DNA of 64,000 nucleotides. Source: Devosia oryziradicis. GTDB lineage: Bacteria; Pseudomonadota; Alphaproteobacteria; Rhizobiales; Devosiaceae. Below, one piece after another: positions 63,391-64,000 of this stretch (its first letter is position 1; the number at the start of each line of letters is the position of its first letter). A model generated the notes under the pieces. The model was not told where the DNA came from, did no database searches, and saw only the letters and a program-made list of their open reading frames with translations. Where the stretch lies: positions 2,515,001 through 2,579,000 of the forward strand of contig NZ_CP068047.1 of NCBI RefSeq assembly GCF_016698645.1, written 5' to 3'. A program made the position numbers and the translations under genes.

Positions 63391-64000
63391 CTAGGGGAAC
63401 GCCCGGCGTCCGAATGCCCGTGCCGGCGTCTCGATCCAGCGCATGACCATCATGGAAACCAGAACCGTCAGGCAAGTAGCGGCGAGCAGGCGCGGCCAGG
63501 CAGCGACGATGCCAAGCTTGCCAACGGCCAGGTAGGCCAACGGGTGGAGGAGGTAAATCGGATAACTCAGGCCACCGATGGCTCGCGCGATTGTCCGAGC
63601 AAGGCCCGTTGGTTCCACGAGATAAACCGCCCCCACCACGAAGGCGATCGTCGCGCCGATCAAGACGATGCCACGCCAACCAACCAACAGGTCAATCGGG
63701 TACGCCGCCTCAATCAATACGAATGGGACCAGTGCAGCGACCATCAGCGCGGGGGGCCAGAAACGGCCTTTCCGGGGAGAAGCGACAAATATCGCAGCTA
63801 TCAGCATGCCGGCCATGAAGTAGCCGAGAAATGCGGCCGGCTGGGTATAGGTGCTCCAAAGCGATGCGTCGAATGCCTGCTGGCCCTGCAGTGTGAAGTT
63901 GACGAAGGCGACCGAGAGCACCAGCGCAGCCGCTGTTGCCGCGGCAATACTTCCCCGTGACGTGAGCGTCCATACGACAAACGGCAAGAGCAGATAGAAC
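63391..64000 (-). CDS. Acyltransferase family 3 protein, C-terminal part (cut by window edge)
   Basis: About 203 codons are inside the window and the frame continues past the right edge without a stop. At least six hydrophobic helices, with the family's C-terminal marks GLSYPIYLLHPLAY and MRWIETPARAFGRRAFP. It belongs to the same broad family as the cassette-borne gene at 7.7 kb but is not a close copy, and its base composition is like the rest of the window. Probable role: acylation of a surface glycan. Confidence 0.85.
   Translation of the reverse strand, partial: FYLLLPFVVWTLTSRGSIAAATAAALVLSVAFVNFTLQGQQAFDASLWSTYTQPAAFLGYFMAGMLIAAIFVASPRKGRFWPPALMVAALVPFVLIEAAYPIDLLVGWRGIVLIGATIAFVVGAVYLVEPTGLARTIARAIGGLSYPIYLLHPLAYLAVGKLGIVAAWPRLLAATCLTVLVSMMVMRWIETPARAFGRRAFP

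Overview
This 64 kb window is high-GC chromosomal DNA from an alphaproteobacterium of the order Hyphomicrobiales (Rhizobiales), most likely Devosia or a close relative. The order-level call rests on gene order (coaD-gyrA-ssb-uvrA; erpA/dgt/argS/SPOR/scpAB/tatABC/serS/surE; PIMT-tolC-popZ-valS), a fused SecDF, a PopZ-type polar protein, an ExoR-like Sel1 protein and two GTTC-N7-GTTC SOS boxes, the form typical of alphaproteobacterial LexA. The genus is inference. I saw no rRNA, tRNA, CRISPR array, integrase or transposase.

Layout. 1-9 kb, mostly minus strand: the 5' end of pgi, the queuosine genes tgt and queA, a UV-damage endonuclease (plus strand), two cyclophilins, coaD and a LysE-type exporter. 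At 7.5-9.0 kb a lower-GC acyltransferase gene sits between two 85-bp direct repeats that split what was probably one short lysE/DUF805 intergenic region. 9.5-16.9 kb: gyrA with unusual residues at the quinolone-contact positions, an ArsR-like/MFS drug-efflux pair, an HxlR/NmrA redox pair and an S66 peptidase. 17-26 kb: an MMPL/RND exporter, a GAF-PAS-GGDEF cyclase, ssb and uvrA, with a LysE exporter lying between two SOS boxes.

26-35 kb: an intergenic stretch holding an inverted repeat and one copy of a dispersed repeat; two tiny genes, each with its own terminator (one DUF1127); then PfpI, trmFO, a thioesterase, homologues of the mitochondrial complex I assembly factors NDUFAF6 and NDUFAF3, secDF and yajC. 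35-48 kb is a long minus-strand housekeeping run: a degenerate LytM lipoprotein, surE, serS, tatCBA, an orphan ABC ATPase, scpBA, a SPOR protein, argS and dgt. 49-64 kb: erpA, two tandem serine hydrolases, xth, exoR-like, an ABC exporter, a CorA/ZntB channel, valS, a second dispersed-repeat copy, popZ, tolC, a PIMT-like methyltransferase and a truncated acyltransferase.

Most of the window is core biology: protein export (SecDF/YajC, TatABC), chromosome segregation (ScpAB, PopZ, gyrase), tRNA charging and modification (SerS, ArgS, ValS, Tgt, QueA, TrmFO), DNA repair (UvrA, SSB, UvsE, Xth) and the envelope (LytM, SPOR, TolC, ExoR-like). The accessory signal lies in insertions into otherwise conserved gene order: the acyltransferase cassette, the LysE exporter between ssb and uvrA, the orphan ABC ATPase between scpB and tatA, the tandem hydrolases, and the apparent absence of nagZ and pcm from their usual places.
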